The notes below the pieces were generated by a model that worked only from the letters and a program-made list of their open reading frames with translations, ran no database searches and was not told where the DNA came from. A program made the translations under genes and the position numbers. 64,000 bases of DNA from Synaphobranchus kaupii. Taxonomy: Eukaryota > Chordata > Actinopteri > Anguilliformes > Synaphobranchidae. Below are positions 46,498 through 56,521 of this stretch, in pieces (the stretch's first letter is position 1; each line of letters opens with the position of its first letter). The DNA lies in contig CM056381.1 of NCBI GenBank assembly GCA_029718625.1, positions 56,972,157-57,036,156 of the forward strand, written 5' to 3'.

Positions 46498-47815
46498 GAA
46501 AAGTGTTTGCAGTAAGATAGTACATTGTCTGCAGAGTAGCGTAGACTAGAGCAATGTTCGGAGGCTATAGTAATTTTTTTAAAGTGACTAACCATGAATC
46601 AGATATGTTTAGGGAATTGGAGGTTTATAAAGTCGATCTCTCAAGGCATTGCAGCTTATAGTAGGCTATCGTCAATTCTTAATGTATTAACGTAAATTCT
46701 TAATTTTCCTAGTAGTTAATTTTATGGTGACATTGTGTTATGTGTGAAAAGGATAAACTGAACAGAGCTGAAGTGAATAAATTAATGAAGACATATGGTA
46801 ATAAAGAAATGTTGGCCGAGGCGAGCATTGAAGGTTCGGTTTCCACACTGAGTCAGTCATGACCGCAAGAGCACAGCACGCTCCACACAGACAAATATTT
46901 TTGTCTGCATTTGTGTGAGATTAAAACATGTAGCCAATGGCATTTTTACATTAATGCAAGAACGCGATGTTAACCAGATGATATTCTGCATTGAAACTTT
47001 TTTCTTTGCTTGAAAAATGGCTATGGGATGCCTGTTCCCATAACGTTAGCTAGCCTATTGCATTACTGTCGTGGTGTCCAGTGACTGAATTGTTTAACAG
47101 GCTACAAGTAAACAGTTAATATTGTAAACGTGTCTTTGCCTTTGCAATAAAAAACATTCTTGCATGAGAAAACCAGAACATGTGCACACTGTTTGTCCAA
47201 AATGAAATTACACTTTAATATCAACCCGGTGAGGTACAAACCCACGTCTCTCGCAATACTAAGGCTTGACGCTAACCAGAAGACCAAAGGGGTATAATCA
47301 CGTGATATATGCCATTTGTCAGTGTCGGTCTGACTTTCACCATTTCGCTGTAGTACAAGTGAAATAGGCTACAAGTGAAACATTGAACAGTTAATATTGG
47401 AAACGTCTTTTGCCTTTTTTTTTCGGTAGTTAAATTAAAAGTGTTTGCAGCTACATTATCTGCAGAGTAGCGTAGACTAGGCTAGAGCCACATTCGGAGG
47501 CTATTGTTTTTTTTGTTTTTTTAAGTGACTAACCATGAATCAGATATGTTTGGGGAATTGGCGGTTTATAAATCCGATCTCTTAAAGGATTGCAGCTGAT
47601 AGGAGGCTATTATCAATTCTTAATGTAGGCTATTATCGTAAACTCTTAATTTTCCTAGTAGTTAATTTTATGGTGACATTGTGTTATGTGTGAAAAGGAT
47701 AAGGTGAACAGAGCTGAAGTGAAGAAATTAATGAATAAAGAAATGTTGGCCGAGGCAAGGGTACGTTGAGGTTTGGGTTCCACAGTCAGTCAGTCATGAC
47801 CACAAGAGAGGAGAT
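46498..47815 (+). repeat. Direct duplication of ~390 bp, units ~940 bp apart
   Basis: 46498-46890 and 47438-47815 share TCTGCAGAGTAGCGTAGACTAG, AACCATGAATCAGATATG, CTAGTAGTTAATTTTATGGTG and AAAGAAATGTTGGCCGAGGC (each to within small changes). The intervening part also repeats AACAGTTAATATTG.AAACG. No gene seen. Confidence 0.85.
47216..47292 (-). other. tRNA-like sequence (minus)
   Basis: On the minus strand CTTTGGTCTTCTGGTTAGCG (A-box-like) and GTGGGTTTGTACCTCAC, which forms a five-pair T-arm-like stem, have tRNA-like spacing. The anticodon arm is weak. Probably tRNA-derived. Confidence 0.5.
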
Positions 47816-47816
47816 T

Positions 47817-48058
47817 ATTCAATCTCAATGAGACTTCCTGGTAAAATAAAGGTTGAATAAAATAAAATTACCTTGCCCCTCACTATTCCCTTGCCAAAAA
47901 GCAGAGGGTAGAAAAGCAAAGCCACGGGAAAGATCTCAACAGCTGCGGTGTTAAGGTGCAGAGCGTCCGCAGACCCGACCCTACTGGGCTCGAACCCACA
48001 ATCCACCGTGTGAGAGACTGCAGTTCTAACCACTATGCCACAGTAGCTTCTTGGAAAG
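47817..48058 (-). mobile_element. tRNA-derived SINE, minus strand
   Basis: Minus-strand head with A box TGGCATAGTGGTTAG and B box GGGTTCGAGCCC. The tail is CAACCTTTATTTTACCAGG then AAGTCTCATTGAGATT, a tail type shared with fish LINEs. The minus-strand frame 47815-48069 is this SINE. Confidence 0.85.
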
Positions 48059-49631
48059 CATGAAGCCATTAGCTATATTAACATTAAAAAATATTAGTAT
48101 GAAGCGTTTTTATTGGATGATAAGCTTGATGAGCAGGTATACGGACCATACCCTCAAATAATAATTCTCCCCATTGGATAACATCGCGACGGAGGCAGGC
48201 AGTTTGACAGGAAAATGGGAAGAAGAAGAAGCGGAAGAGGAAGGAGAAAAACGGCAAAATAACCCAAGTTTGGGGCTTTATTGTGTGGATGTGTGAAGTT
48301 GTATCTGAATGCTGTGTGGTTACATGAGGTCAGAACATATAGAAGTTAATGTTTTTAAGGGCTGAGAGTCTATGGTCATTGTGATTACTTCTGTAGGAAA
48401 CCCTGAAAAGTGCCAAACTCTCGGTGCTGTATAGGTATGGGGCATGCCCCACCAAGCCGTAACTTGGCGGATGGCATATCTGCCATCCCAATGGTCAGTC
48501 TTAATGGGAACAACACTTGTATGATTATGATAAAGCAGGGCGGAGGTGGTAATTCATTCAACTTTGGTGGTCAAGCCATTTTTCTTCATATCAATGTCTG
48601 TGGAAAAATTGCTTAGGGACTAATTTAAATTTGCTCTCCAGCTCCTCGGTTCTGTTCTGTTTAACCATTTGGTTCTCCAGGCCTTTATTTAGCAAATTGA
48701 AAAGGGATGTCATTTTAAAAAATAAAAATAAAAACTACTAAGTTTAGTTTTATATTTGAAACTTTTAGTTCACAGTATTAGTGCAAATGCCACTATTTGT
48801 TTATTTATTCTCCCCCAAGGATTAAAAACTTGCCAAAAGTAATATGTATGTATCATCTGTATTAGTGGTTTGTGATATCCGTATAGATAAGATCAGCTTG
48901 CAGTAGAAGTTTTCAAAGGGTAGTATTGTCACTTCAAACATAACAAAATAAACTATTGTTCCATCATTACACAATAACAATATTGCAATTGACAACCGCC
49001 TGGTATAGCAGACAAAATATCACATATACCTCTACAGCAGTGTATAAGAGCAAGCCAGCTACTCATGTGGTGGAAATGACTCCACGTGACTTGAATAATC
49101 AATTCTCATATGCTCCCTCCTATTTTTTTTGAGGTCTCAATCAATTACAAACATGGGAAGGAAGCTGTCTGATGTCTTTAAATATTAACCTGAAATCCGG
49201 GATGGCTGCCTGGTCTGACTCCTCTGATAAAGATTTTGACACAGGACAGCTGTGCTTAGAATTGGAGGTAATGGAGATGTAAAGTGGATGCAGGTAGCAG
49301 CCATATTGATTAACATGCATTTCATCAAAGGCATGGGGTTGAGATGCAGACAGGGAAACTGGGGAGAGTGTCATGCCACTCTTTAAAACTGATCTGAAGC
49401 TTGCATGGATATTGATACTGGTAGCGGTTTCAAAGGTTAGGTACATGGCTCAAGTTCAATCTTCAACTTTTATGTTTAATTAAATTCAGAATTTGCAATG
49501 TTCAGTGCTCCAAAGCTCAGACGCAAAACTATTTGACAGTGATTAATGGAATACATTTTTTGTCTAAACAACAATCTGTCATAAATGTTTTGGATAGCAT
49601 ATATAAAATGTTAATATTACCTCTAACATTG
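48059..49631. other. No gene recognised
   Basis: Contains a purine-rich run (48215-48250, GAAGAAGAAG). The frame 49141-49446 (minus, 101 codons) has no recognisable domain and I do not call it a gene. Confidence 0.5.
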
Positions 49632-50223
49632 TGTCATGGCCACTGCCTGTTTCCTCGCTTTCTACTTCGTTTTCCAATCTATCGGATTTTCTGTACTCCA
49701 TTGCGGGGTTTTGCTTCGCCCCGCCTATTAGTGTTTTCACCTGGCTTACCTGCTGCCAGGTATTTAAGCCCTGGAATTCCTCTTCCAGGTGCTTCACTAT
49801 TTCTTTGTGTTTCACGAACACAGGGTTTTGTTTTGCTGCCGCTACATTTTCGCAAAGAAAGTTTTTCTTTATTTTCTCTGTCGAGACAGTTCTCCTGTTA
49901 AAAGAAGCTGTGTGATTATTTCTCTTAATCTCTCTTTTCCTCTCTCCCCCTCCCGCTCCCACTCTCCCTTTCGAGAGTGCGAGCTTTATATTTATTTCAT
50001 TATTTTCATCATTTGTTGGGCTACATAGCCAAGTTCCGAAGGTGCCTTATCTTTTCTCTGTTCTCGCCTCAGCTGTAGTGTACTGTTTATTTTCTCTGCC
50101 CAGTTAGCTCGTGGTTATCCCTGTTTTGTTAGGGTGTTTTTTGCTTGACTATTGCCAAGGAGTTTTTATCCCTTATTTTGTTGTCGCATTTGGCTCATCG
50201 CTATTTCACCCAAAACCCTCACA
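49632..50223 (+). repeat. Chromovirus 5' LTR
   Basis: 592 bp from TGTCATGGCCACTGCC to CCCTCACA. Contains a TATTTAAG box and related sequence to the L2 solo LTRs (ATCGGATTTTC, GGCTTACCTGCTGCCAGG). Confidence 0.9.
49761..49768 (+). promoter_or_regulatory. LTR TATA-like box
   Basis: TATTTAAG, also present at the equivalent place in other L2 LTRs (CTATTTAAGC near 16140 and 20018). It predicts a start near 49790, the point where the self-priming complement begins. Confidence 0.65.
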
Positions 50224-50235
50224 GAATAGTGAATG
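50224..50235 (+). promoter_or_regulatory. Primer-binding region, likely self-priming
   Basis: Directly after the LTR, GAATAGTGAATG does not resemble a tRNA 3'-end complement that I know. AATAGTGAA (50225-50233) is the exact complement of TTCACTATT at 49793-49801, at the predicted 5' end of the transcript. It overlaps the gag ATG at 50233. Confidence 0.6.
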
Positions 50236-51177
50236 GATGAGCCAGCGACCTCCTCCCAAGCAAGGGAGAGTTAATTTCTTGGAAGAGGGTATTGCTGCCT
50301 TACAAGCGCAGCAGTTTCGGGAAATGGCCGAGAGTATGCGCCGCCTCAGTGTCGCACCAAGCACCTACACCTGCTGCTCAGGCTGTCCCTTCTCTGGCTC
50401 CCGAGACACCCCCACTTAAAGAGCCCAAACTGCAGCTTCCCCTTCGATACGATGGTCGTGCTGGCAAGTGCCGAGGGTTCCTTGCCCAGTGTTGAATTTT
50501 TTTGTAAAGCCCAGTCAACGCGGTTCACCACCCAGGAATCCCAGGTGGCGTTTATTTTATCACTCACTGGGTCCGTGCTTGACTGGGCTACTCCTCTTAT
50601 TATGGCCCAATCACCTACCCTTAACACGACTAAATCATTGATGGATGCTATGGAGTCAGTATTTGATCAGCGCATGACCGGTCAGGAAGCGGCCAGGCGC
50701 CTGATTTGCCTCCGCCAGGGCAATGAAACAGTGGCCGACTTCGCCATCCGGTTTCGTGCTCTGGCAGGCGAGACGGGCTGGCCAGAGGCTCCCCTGGTTA
50801 CTCAGTTTACTGAATCGCTGAGTGACGCGCTTCAGGATGCTTTAGCGATGCTCGAGCCATGCGAGACACTAGATGCACTAGTCTCTGCGGCTATCCGCAT
50901 TGATAACCGGGTCAGAGACCGGGCTCGCACTAAGGGTAGCAGAAGGGAGCGTACTGCTAATTCCCTTTTTACGCCTAATCTCTCACCTACTGCTTCCATG
51001 CCTCGTGGCGCTGAGGAGCCTATGCAGGTGGATGGCGCCTCGTACAGGCCTCCGGGGGATTCCTCGGACACTGCAGGAGGGTGCTGCTATTGTAAGCGCC
51101 TGGGACACAGCCATATCCTAAGTTCTCGGGAAAAGGGGTGTCTTGTTAGGGGAGCCGGGCCCCCTGGTGAGACATAA
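50233..51177 (+). pseudogene. Chromovirus gag
   Basis: From the ATG at 50233 the frame opens MDEPATSSQAR and stops after 13 codons. The body is open again at 50452-51177. It shows the retrotransposon gag domain (SQVAFILSLTGSVLDWATPL, ESVFDQRMTGQEAARRL, QGNETVADFAIRFRALAG) and a C-terminal zinc knuckle (CCYCKRLGHSH) whose last Cys is replaced (LSSREK). Gag packages the RNA and forms the particle. The early stop and lost knuckle Cys make it nonfunctional. Confidence 0.88.
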
Positions 51178-51219
51178 TGGTACTACATCCCGGACCCTAC
51201 TCCCAGTGAAATTAATGTG

Positions 51220-52620
51220 GCAACAACACTCTCTCCTGGTCGATGCCTTTATTGACTCGGGCTGTTGAGTGCTCTGTGGATGCTCAGGGGGCCCGGGCTC
51301 ATCGCCTACCCATTCGTCGTCTCACCCCTCCCCGTAAAATCACCGCCCTCGACGGCCGCCCCTTAGGCACGGGTTTAATTAAGACTCACCGCTCCTCTCT
51401 CCATGATTACCCCCCACGAGGATCATACTGAAAACATTGTTTTTTAGTTTTTTTTCACTCCCCCTCTTACCCCATAGTACTGGGTCATACATGGCTCACT
51501 AAACATAACCCTTATATTGAATGGGGAAAGGGCAAATCCAGTATCCGCCAGTGGGGTTCTCAATGCACAGTACAGGGGCATATTTCTCCGTCCGGGGTGT
51601 CGGGAGGACAATTAGGAGAGGCTGATGTCAGTTCCTACTCGGAGACAGAGGAGATTACCTCTCAGTCCGATTGGGAGGAGCCTGTTCTGGGTTCTGAGGC
51701 GGGAGGCGAGAGTCTGGAGTGGGACTCTCACGCCGATGGTTTCTCCACTTGGGAGGAGATCTCTCCCGACGAATTTTCGGATTCAGAGATCCGGTGGTCG
51801 TCCCCACCCAATTCACCTACTAAAACTTTGGAGATTAATTTAGCAGGGACGCTGGAGTTTCCCCTGCCTCCCAATGTTCCCGCAGAATATACTGACCTAG
51901 CTGAGGTTTTCAGCAAAGACCCACTACTCTTCCGCTGCACCGGCCTTATGACTGCACTATTGATTTATATCCAGGTACCACCCCTACCAGAGGTAGTCTC
52001 TACTCTTTATCTGCCCCCGCGAGTGCAGCTATGAGGAACTACATCGAAGAGGCGCTGGCTAACGGGTTTATAAGACCGTCCACCTCGCCTGCTGGTGCTG
52101 GGTTTTTCTTTGTTAAAAAGAAGGACGGGGGATTACGACCTTGCATAGACTATCGCTCACTCAACGCCATTTCTATAAAGAACCGGTACCCGCTCCCCCT
52201 GATGAATTCGGCATTTGAGCGCCTTCAGGGGGCAGCGGTCTTTTCCAAGCTCAATTGGAAAATCAAGCTCTGATTCCACATTCATGGAATTAAAGAGAAG
52301 GGGATCCTATCCCAGCACTCCCCCGTCGACCGAAAAATGCATCCATGCGCATACTTCTCTCATGCCCTTACTCCGGCCGAGAGGAATTATGACGTGGGGG
52401 ACCGGGAGCTGCTGGCTGTCAAATTAGCTCTTGAGGGAATGGCATCACTGGTTGGAGGGAGCAGAGCACCCCTTCACGGTCTGGACTCATCATAAAAATT
52501 TAGAATACGTACAGCAGGCTAAAAGATGTAATTCACAGCAGGCACGCTGGACATTGTTCTTTACCCGGTTTAACTTCCTACTTACATACCGGCTCAGGTC
52601 AAAAAACATTAAACCAGATG
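51220..52620 (+). pseudogene. Chromovirus pol: protease, RT (partial) and RNase H
   Basis: The protease active-site LVDAFIDSG is near 51238 and meets a stop two codons later. Acidic linker and RT entry follow in 51597-52034 ([14 protein letters not shown]). RT reads [39 protein letters not shown] and RYPLPLMN up to about 52255. It then jumps to RNase H sequence ([20 protein letters not shown], 52335 on; then [15 protein letters not shown]). The middle of RT, with the catalytic YxDD box, is deleted. Several frame changes occur between blocks. Confidence 0.88.
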
Positions 52621-52739
52621 CGCTCTCCTGCAAATTTGATCAGTCCAACAGCTCCGTCATCCCAGAGCATATTTTTCCAGTTGTGCAGATAGCCCCGGTT
52701 TTGTGGGACATTGAAGTTGCGGTCCAGGAGGCATTACAC

Positions 52740-53985
52740 CTTGATCTTGGCCCAGGCGGTGGCCCCGCCAACCGCCTTTTTGTTCCCTCTAATGTGAGGT
52801 CTCAAGTGCTCCAGTGGGGTCATTCCTCACAAATCACCACACACCCAGGTGCTCACCGCACCAAAGGCTCTCGGCTCCCACCCGCGGGTCTATTACGTCC
52901 CTTGCCCGTGCCCAGTCGTCCATGGAGTCACATCGCTTTAGACTTTGTGACCGGGTTGCCCGCTTCTCAGGGTAACACGGTCATCCCCGTCATTGTCGAC
53001 AGGTTCTCTAAAGCAGCTAATTTCCTGGCTCTGACTAAACTTCCGTCCACACCTGAGACCGCCCAGTTGGTAGTGGATCACGTGTTTAGAATTCACAGGT
53101 TACCCCGCGATGTGGTTTCTGACCGCGGTCCCCAGTTTGTTGCCAAGTTCCTTTTGCGCGCAGTTGGGTGCATCCGTTAGTCTGTCTTCTGGTTTTCATC
53201 CGCAAACTAACGGACGAACTGAACGCACGAATCAGATGCTGGAGAACACCCTTCACTGCTTGGGGTCCTCCAACCCCACCTCGTGAAGTCTGTACCTTCC
53301 TTGGGCTGAGTATGCCCATAACACATTGCGCAATGCCTCTACGGGTCTCTCTCCGTTTGAGGCCCTGGTGGGCTACTCGCCCCCACTCTTTCCTGAGCTG
53401 CAGAGGAATGTGGAGGTCCCGTCTGCGGGCTCCTTTGTCCGGAGGTGTCGTGCGGTGTGGAGGCGAGTTCGCGCTTCACTTTTGCGAGCGTCTGCCGTCC
53501 AAAAGGCTTCCGCCGACAAACACCGGCGTCCGGCCCCCTCTTATCAGGTGGGCCAGCGGGTCTGGCTTTCCACACGGGATTTGCCCCTGCGGGTCGAGTC
53601 TCGCAAACTCGCCCCGCGTTACGTTGGACCCTTCAAAATTATCCATAAGATCTACCCCATTACTGTTCGTCTTCAATTGCCGCACTCCATGTGCATTCAC
53701 CCCACTTTTCATGTCTCTCGACTAAAACCGGTCCTAGTCAGTGCTCTGTCCTCAGCTGAAACACCACCCTCCCCCCCTCGGATCATGGACGGGGGTCCGG
53801 TTTATTCTGTCCGCCACATTCTGGCAGAGAGACGGGTGGGTTGGGGCTTCCAGTTTTTGGTGGATTGGGAGGGCTATGGCCCGGAGGAGCGTTGCCGGGT
53901 CCCGTCCAGAAATATCTTGGATCCCCAGCTTATTAAGGATTTCCATGGTAATCGAGCTGGGGGATCGCCTGGGGTCACCCCTTAG
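52740..53985 (+). pseudogene. Chromovirus integrase with chromodomain
   Basis: The catalytic core shows Asp in [10 protein letters not shown], Asp in VVSDRGPQF and, after a frameshift near 53145, Glu in NGRTERTNQ. Most of the N-terminal zinc-binding domain is missing: HPGAHRT joins almost directly to [12 protein letters not shown], where relatives have a further stretch with the two Cys. From 53326 an open frame of 219 codons holds the integrase C-terminal GPY-like part (KLAPRYVGPFKI) and a chromodomain at residues ~157-208 (VYSVRHILAERR, QFLVDWEGYGPEERC). The chromodomain is thought to steer integration to particular chromatin. Stop TAG at 53983-53985. Confidence 0.9.
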
Positions 53986-53993
53986 AGGGGGGG
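53984..53993 (+). promoter_or_regulatory. Polypurine tract
   Basis: AGAGGGGGGG just before the 3' LTR (TCC then TGTCATGG), the expected primer site for plus-strand DNA synthesis. It overlaps the pol stop codon. Confidence 0.75.
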
Positions 53994-53996
53994 TCC

Positions 53997-54394
53997 TGTC
54001 ATGGTCTCCTTCCTATTTCTCGCTTTCCATGCCTAGCCACATTTCCAATCTATCGGATTTTCCGCGTTCCGCTGCGGGATTTAGTTTTACCCAGGTAATT
54101 ATTCCTTTCACCAGGCTTACCTGGCGCCAAGAGTTCCGCTTCCGGGCGCTTCTAGATCATTTTGTTTTCCCACGAATGTCAGGGCATTTAGTTGTTTCTC
54201 TATCTGCGTAAAGATTTGTTCTTTTTGTTTTTGCAGTAGAGCTGCATACTGCCTGAAGCTCAGGGGTTTAGTTTTCTGTTCTCTTACTTTTCTTATTCCG
54301 TTTCCTCTCCCACTCTCTTTGTCTCTGAGAGTTTGAGTTTTATTTGAGTTTTATTCGTAGTACCATTTATTTCATTTCGCTGTGATTTCACAAT
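53997..54394 (+). repeat. Chromovirus 3' LTR, shortened
   Basis: Starts TGTCATGGTCTCC and follows the 5' LTR (ATCGGATTTTCC, GGCTTACCTGG, TTGAGTTTTATTT) but is about 200 bp shorter and ends near TTTCACA. Divergence from the 5' LTR is high, suggesting an old insertion or exchange with another subfamily. Confidence 0.75.
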
Positions 54395-54474
54395 GGAGAG
54401 ACAACTGCGTGGGTTGATTTTGGCATTGGTCATCGGTTATTACATCGTTTGCATTTATCATTTTAGGCAAATGA

Positions 54475-54900
54475 TAGTTAGAAAATGAGGCGGGCTGAAA
54501 AATAATGTCCTGATGCACTGGAGACGCGTTTTTCCCGACTACTCGGATTTGTCATGCTCGCATGTTGTTGTTGCGAAAGGGGAAATGCTCGTCTTCCTCA
54601 TCCCATAATGCACAGCGTAGCTGGCTACGCAAGCTCGTTTAGTCCAAAAATGTGCAGTGCTTTCTGCAGTTGGGTCGGACCGAGGTCGGATCACGTTCTC
54701 ACCACAAACGAACCGCACCAGAGTTCGTTTGGAAGCGTACCGAGACCACCTCTTCAACAAGGTCTTTGGTCCGCTTTTGGTGCGCACCCAAGTACGATTG
54801 CTGTGTTCACACCTGCCCAAACGAACCGCAGCAAGGGGGAAAACAATTCCCCAAACAAGGCAGGTGTGAAACAGCCCTTATTTTTTCCCATCTAACACTA
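54475..54900 (+). repeat. Teleost MITE-like fragment
   Basis: Contains GTCGGACCGAGGTCGGATCAC, CAAACGAACCGCACCAGAG and GTGTTCACACCTGCCCAAAC, ending AAGGCAGGTGTGAAACAGCCC. I remember this block as recurrent in fish genomes; class unassigned. Overlapping frames (54539-54895) differ by strand and are not supported. Confidence 0.55.
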
Positions 54901-56076
54901 AGCACAGAAACCCAGTGTTGGCACACTATACACTGCAATACACTAGTATTAATCATGTAGGCTTTTCTGTCTCTTGCAAAACATTGTGAAATAACAGTCA
55001 CAGAAATGATCAAACGTTTTTGTAAAAATAAAATATAGATATAGCTAGCTTACAGTTTTGCTTTTTTGAATATTCTAGTAAGTTATAGTAGCCTATTTTT
55101 GGTATTTTTTTATAGTTAACTTGGTAGTTCGTTTTTCAGTCTAGCTTAGCTTAGCAAGTAGCTAGCTAGTTTATTTATTTTTATTTTTTAAAATACTTTA
55201 TTAAAAATAAATATATAGTATAAAGCATAGTTGAGCCAGGAGTTGTAGTATATGCATGCTACACATTTACCTTTACAACGTCCCTACAACAGACATTCTC
55301 ACTTGGAGTTCAGTGCAGTGACCACATGTGCACCTGTTGAAATGGAAACCAATATTGTTGATATCTTGCAGGTAGTATGATTGCCTGTGTACAACCTGTG
55401 AAAAATGAGGAGCCTACATGGCATGGGTAACTATTTGTACAGCAAATAATTGTATGACATGAGACCTTTAATGGGCAAAGTGAGGAAGCACATCAGCCTC
55501 AGTGAGTTGTTTCTGTGCTTCATCTAACTGCAAAATGAAAGCCTTTATCTCTGCCACCGTGCTTTGGGGAGTGCTTTACTCCTCCCTCCACTCTGACTTA
55601 ACACACAGAGAAGGGCGGAACATTTTGGGCATCAATCACAGCAGGGCATGAAACATCCGTATTCTCAATCGTCTAAACTAAAACGAATTTAATGCTCAGG
55701 CAATTGGCAGTGACAACCTTGCCATAGGGGGAAAACTATGTTATTAATTTGGAAATGGTGCAACAATAAAATGCAGGCCTCCTCTTCTAAGCATGTAGAG
55801 TGAAAACACAAAAGCTATTTGTGGGATTAATGTCAAATGAAAAGTCCTGCTTTCATGACAGCTTTAGTAGCATTAGAGCTTACAGTAGCTTAAGAGAGAT
55901 GCTTTGTCTGTGACAGATCTGTCAACAGGAAGGAGTCACTAATTAACTTACCGAGTCTGATATTATCAACCTGCAGTTTGGTTTGGGGTTGGAGATGCCT
56001 GCTCTTGAGCAGCTGTCATATGGATTGCAGTCAGCACTAGAAGATTTGCAGATACTTCAAGCAAAATAATATTTAA
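54901..56076. other. No gene recognised; partly non-repeat sequence
   Basis: AT-rich at 55000-55260. From 55430 to 56060 the sequence has no partner in the window and more balanced composition. No frame supported. Confidence 0.5.
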
Positions 56077-56521
56077 TTAACCCCTTTGCACAGATGGCAA
56101 ATTTGGTCAATTCTCATCTATTTAGGGGTGCTCTATTTAAGGCTTTATAACTCCAGGTGTCTATGATCCAGGAAATGTAAGGGCTGCGTCCCAATATTCT
56201 TCACTCCTCTCCGCCACTCGTCTCCAACCCGGACGTATGCAAAACTGCCAGTACGTTTCAAGGACAGTATACAATGTACCTGACATTGCGGTTCGTGTCG
56301 ACATTAATTAATATGTAGCAATTCACTTTTTTTTTTAAACTTTTTTTTAAAAAACATTTTTCCAAAATTTCTTTGTATTTGTGGCACTTTATTTTGACCT
56401 AAATTATGGGAAAATAAACTAATCTAAGTATTAATCTAGTAGAATTCTAAATGGTACAACTGTCTTCTTTCATTTAAGCCATTTTCCAAGTTTCTGTGCT
56501 GCTCACAACTCGGGCCCCATC

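Larger units (their letters stand above)
49632..54394 (+). mobile_element. Ty3/gypsy chromovirus, decayed
   Basis: Two related LTRs, a gag-pol interior in the order gag, protease, RT, RNase H, integrase, chromodomain, and a polypurine tract. The C-terminal chromodomain defines a chromovirus. Each coding part has frameshifts, stops or deletions. The 3' LTR is shorter than the 5' and the flanks (CATTG before, ATGGA after) do not give a target duplication. It is the only L2-type copy in the window with internal sequence; four more exist as solo LTRs. Confidence 0.92.

Noticed and set aside
54539..54960. Overlapping frames on both strands
   Set aside because: They fall in a MITE-like repeat fragment and none has a recognisable domain.
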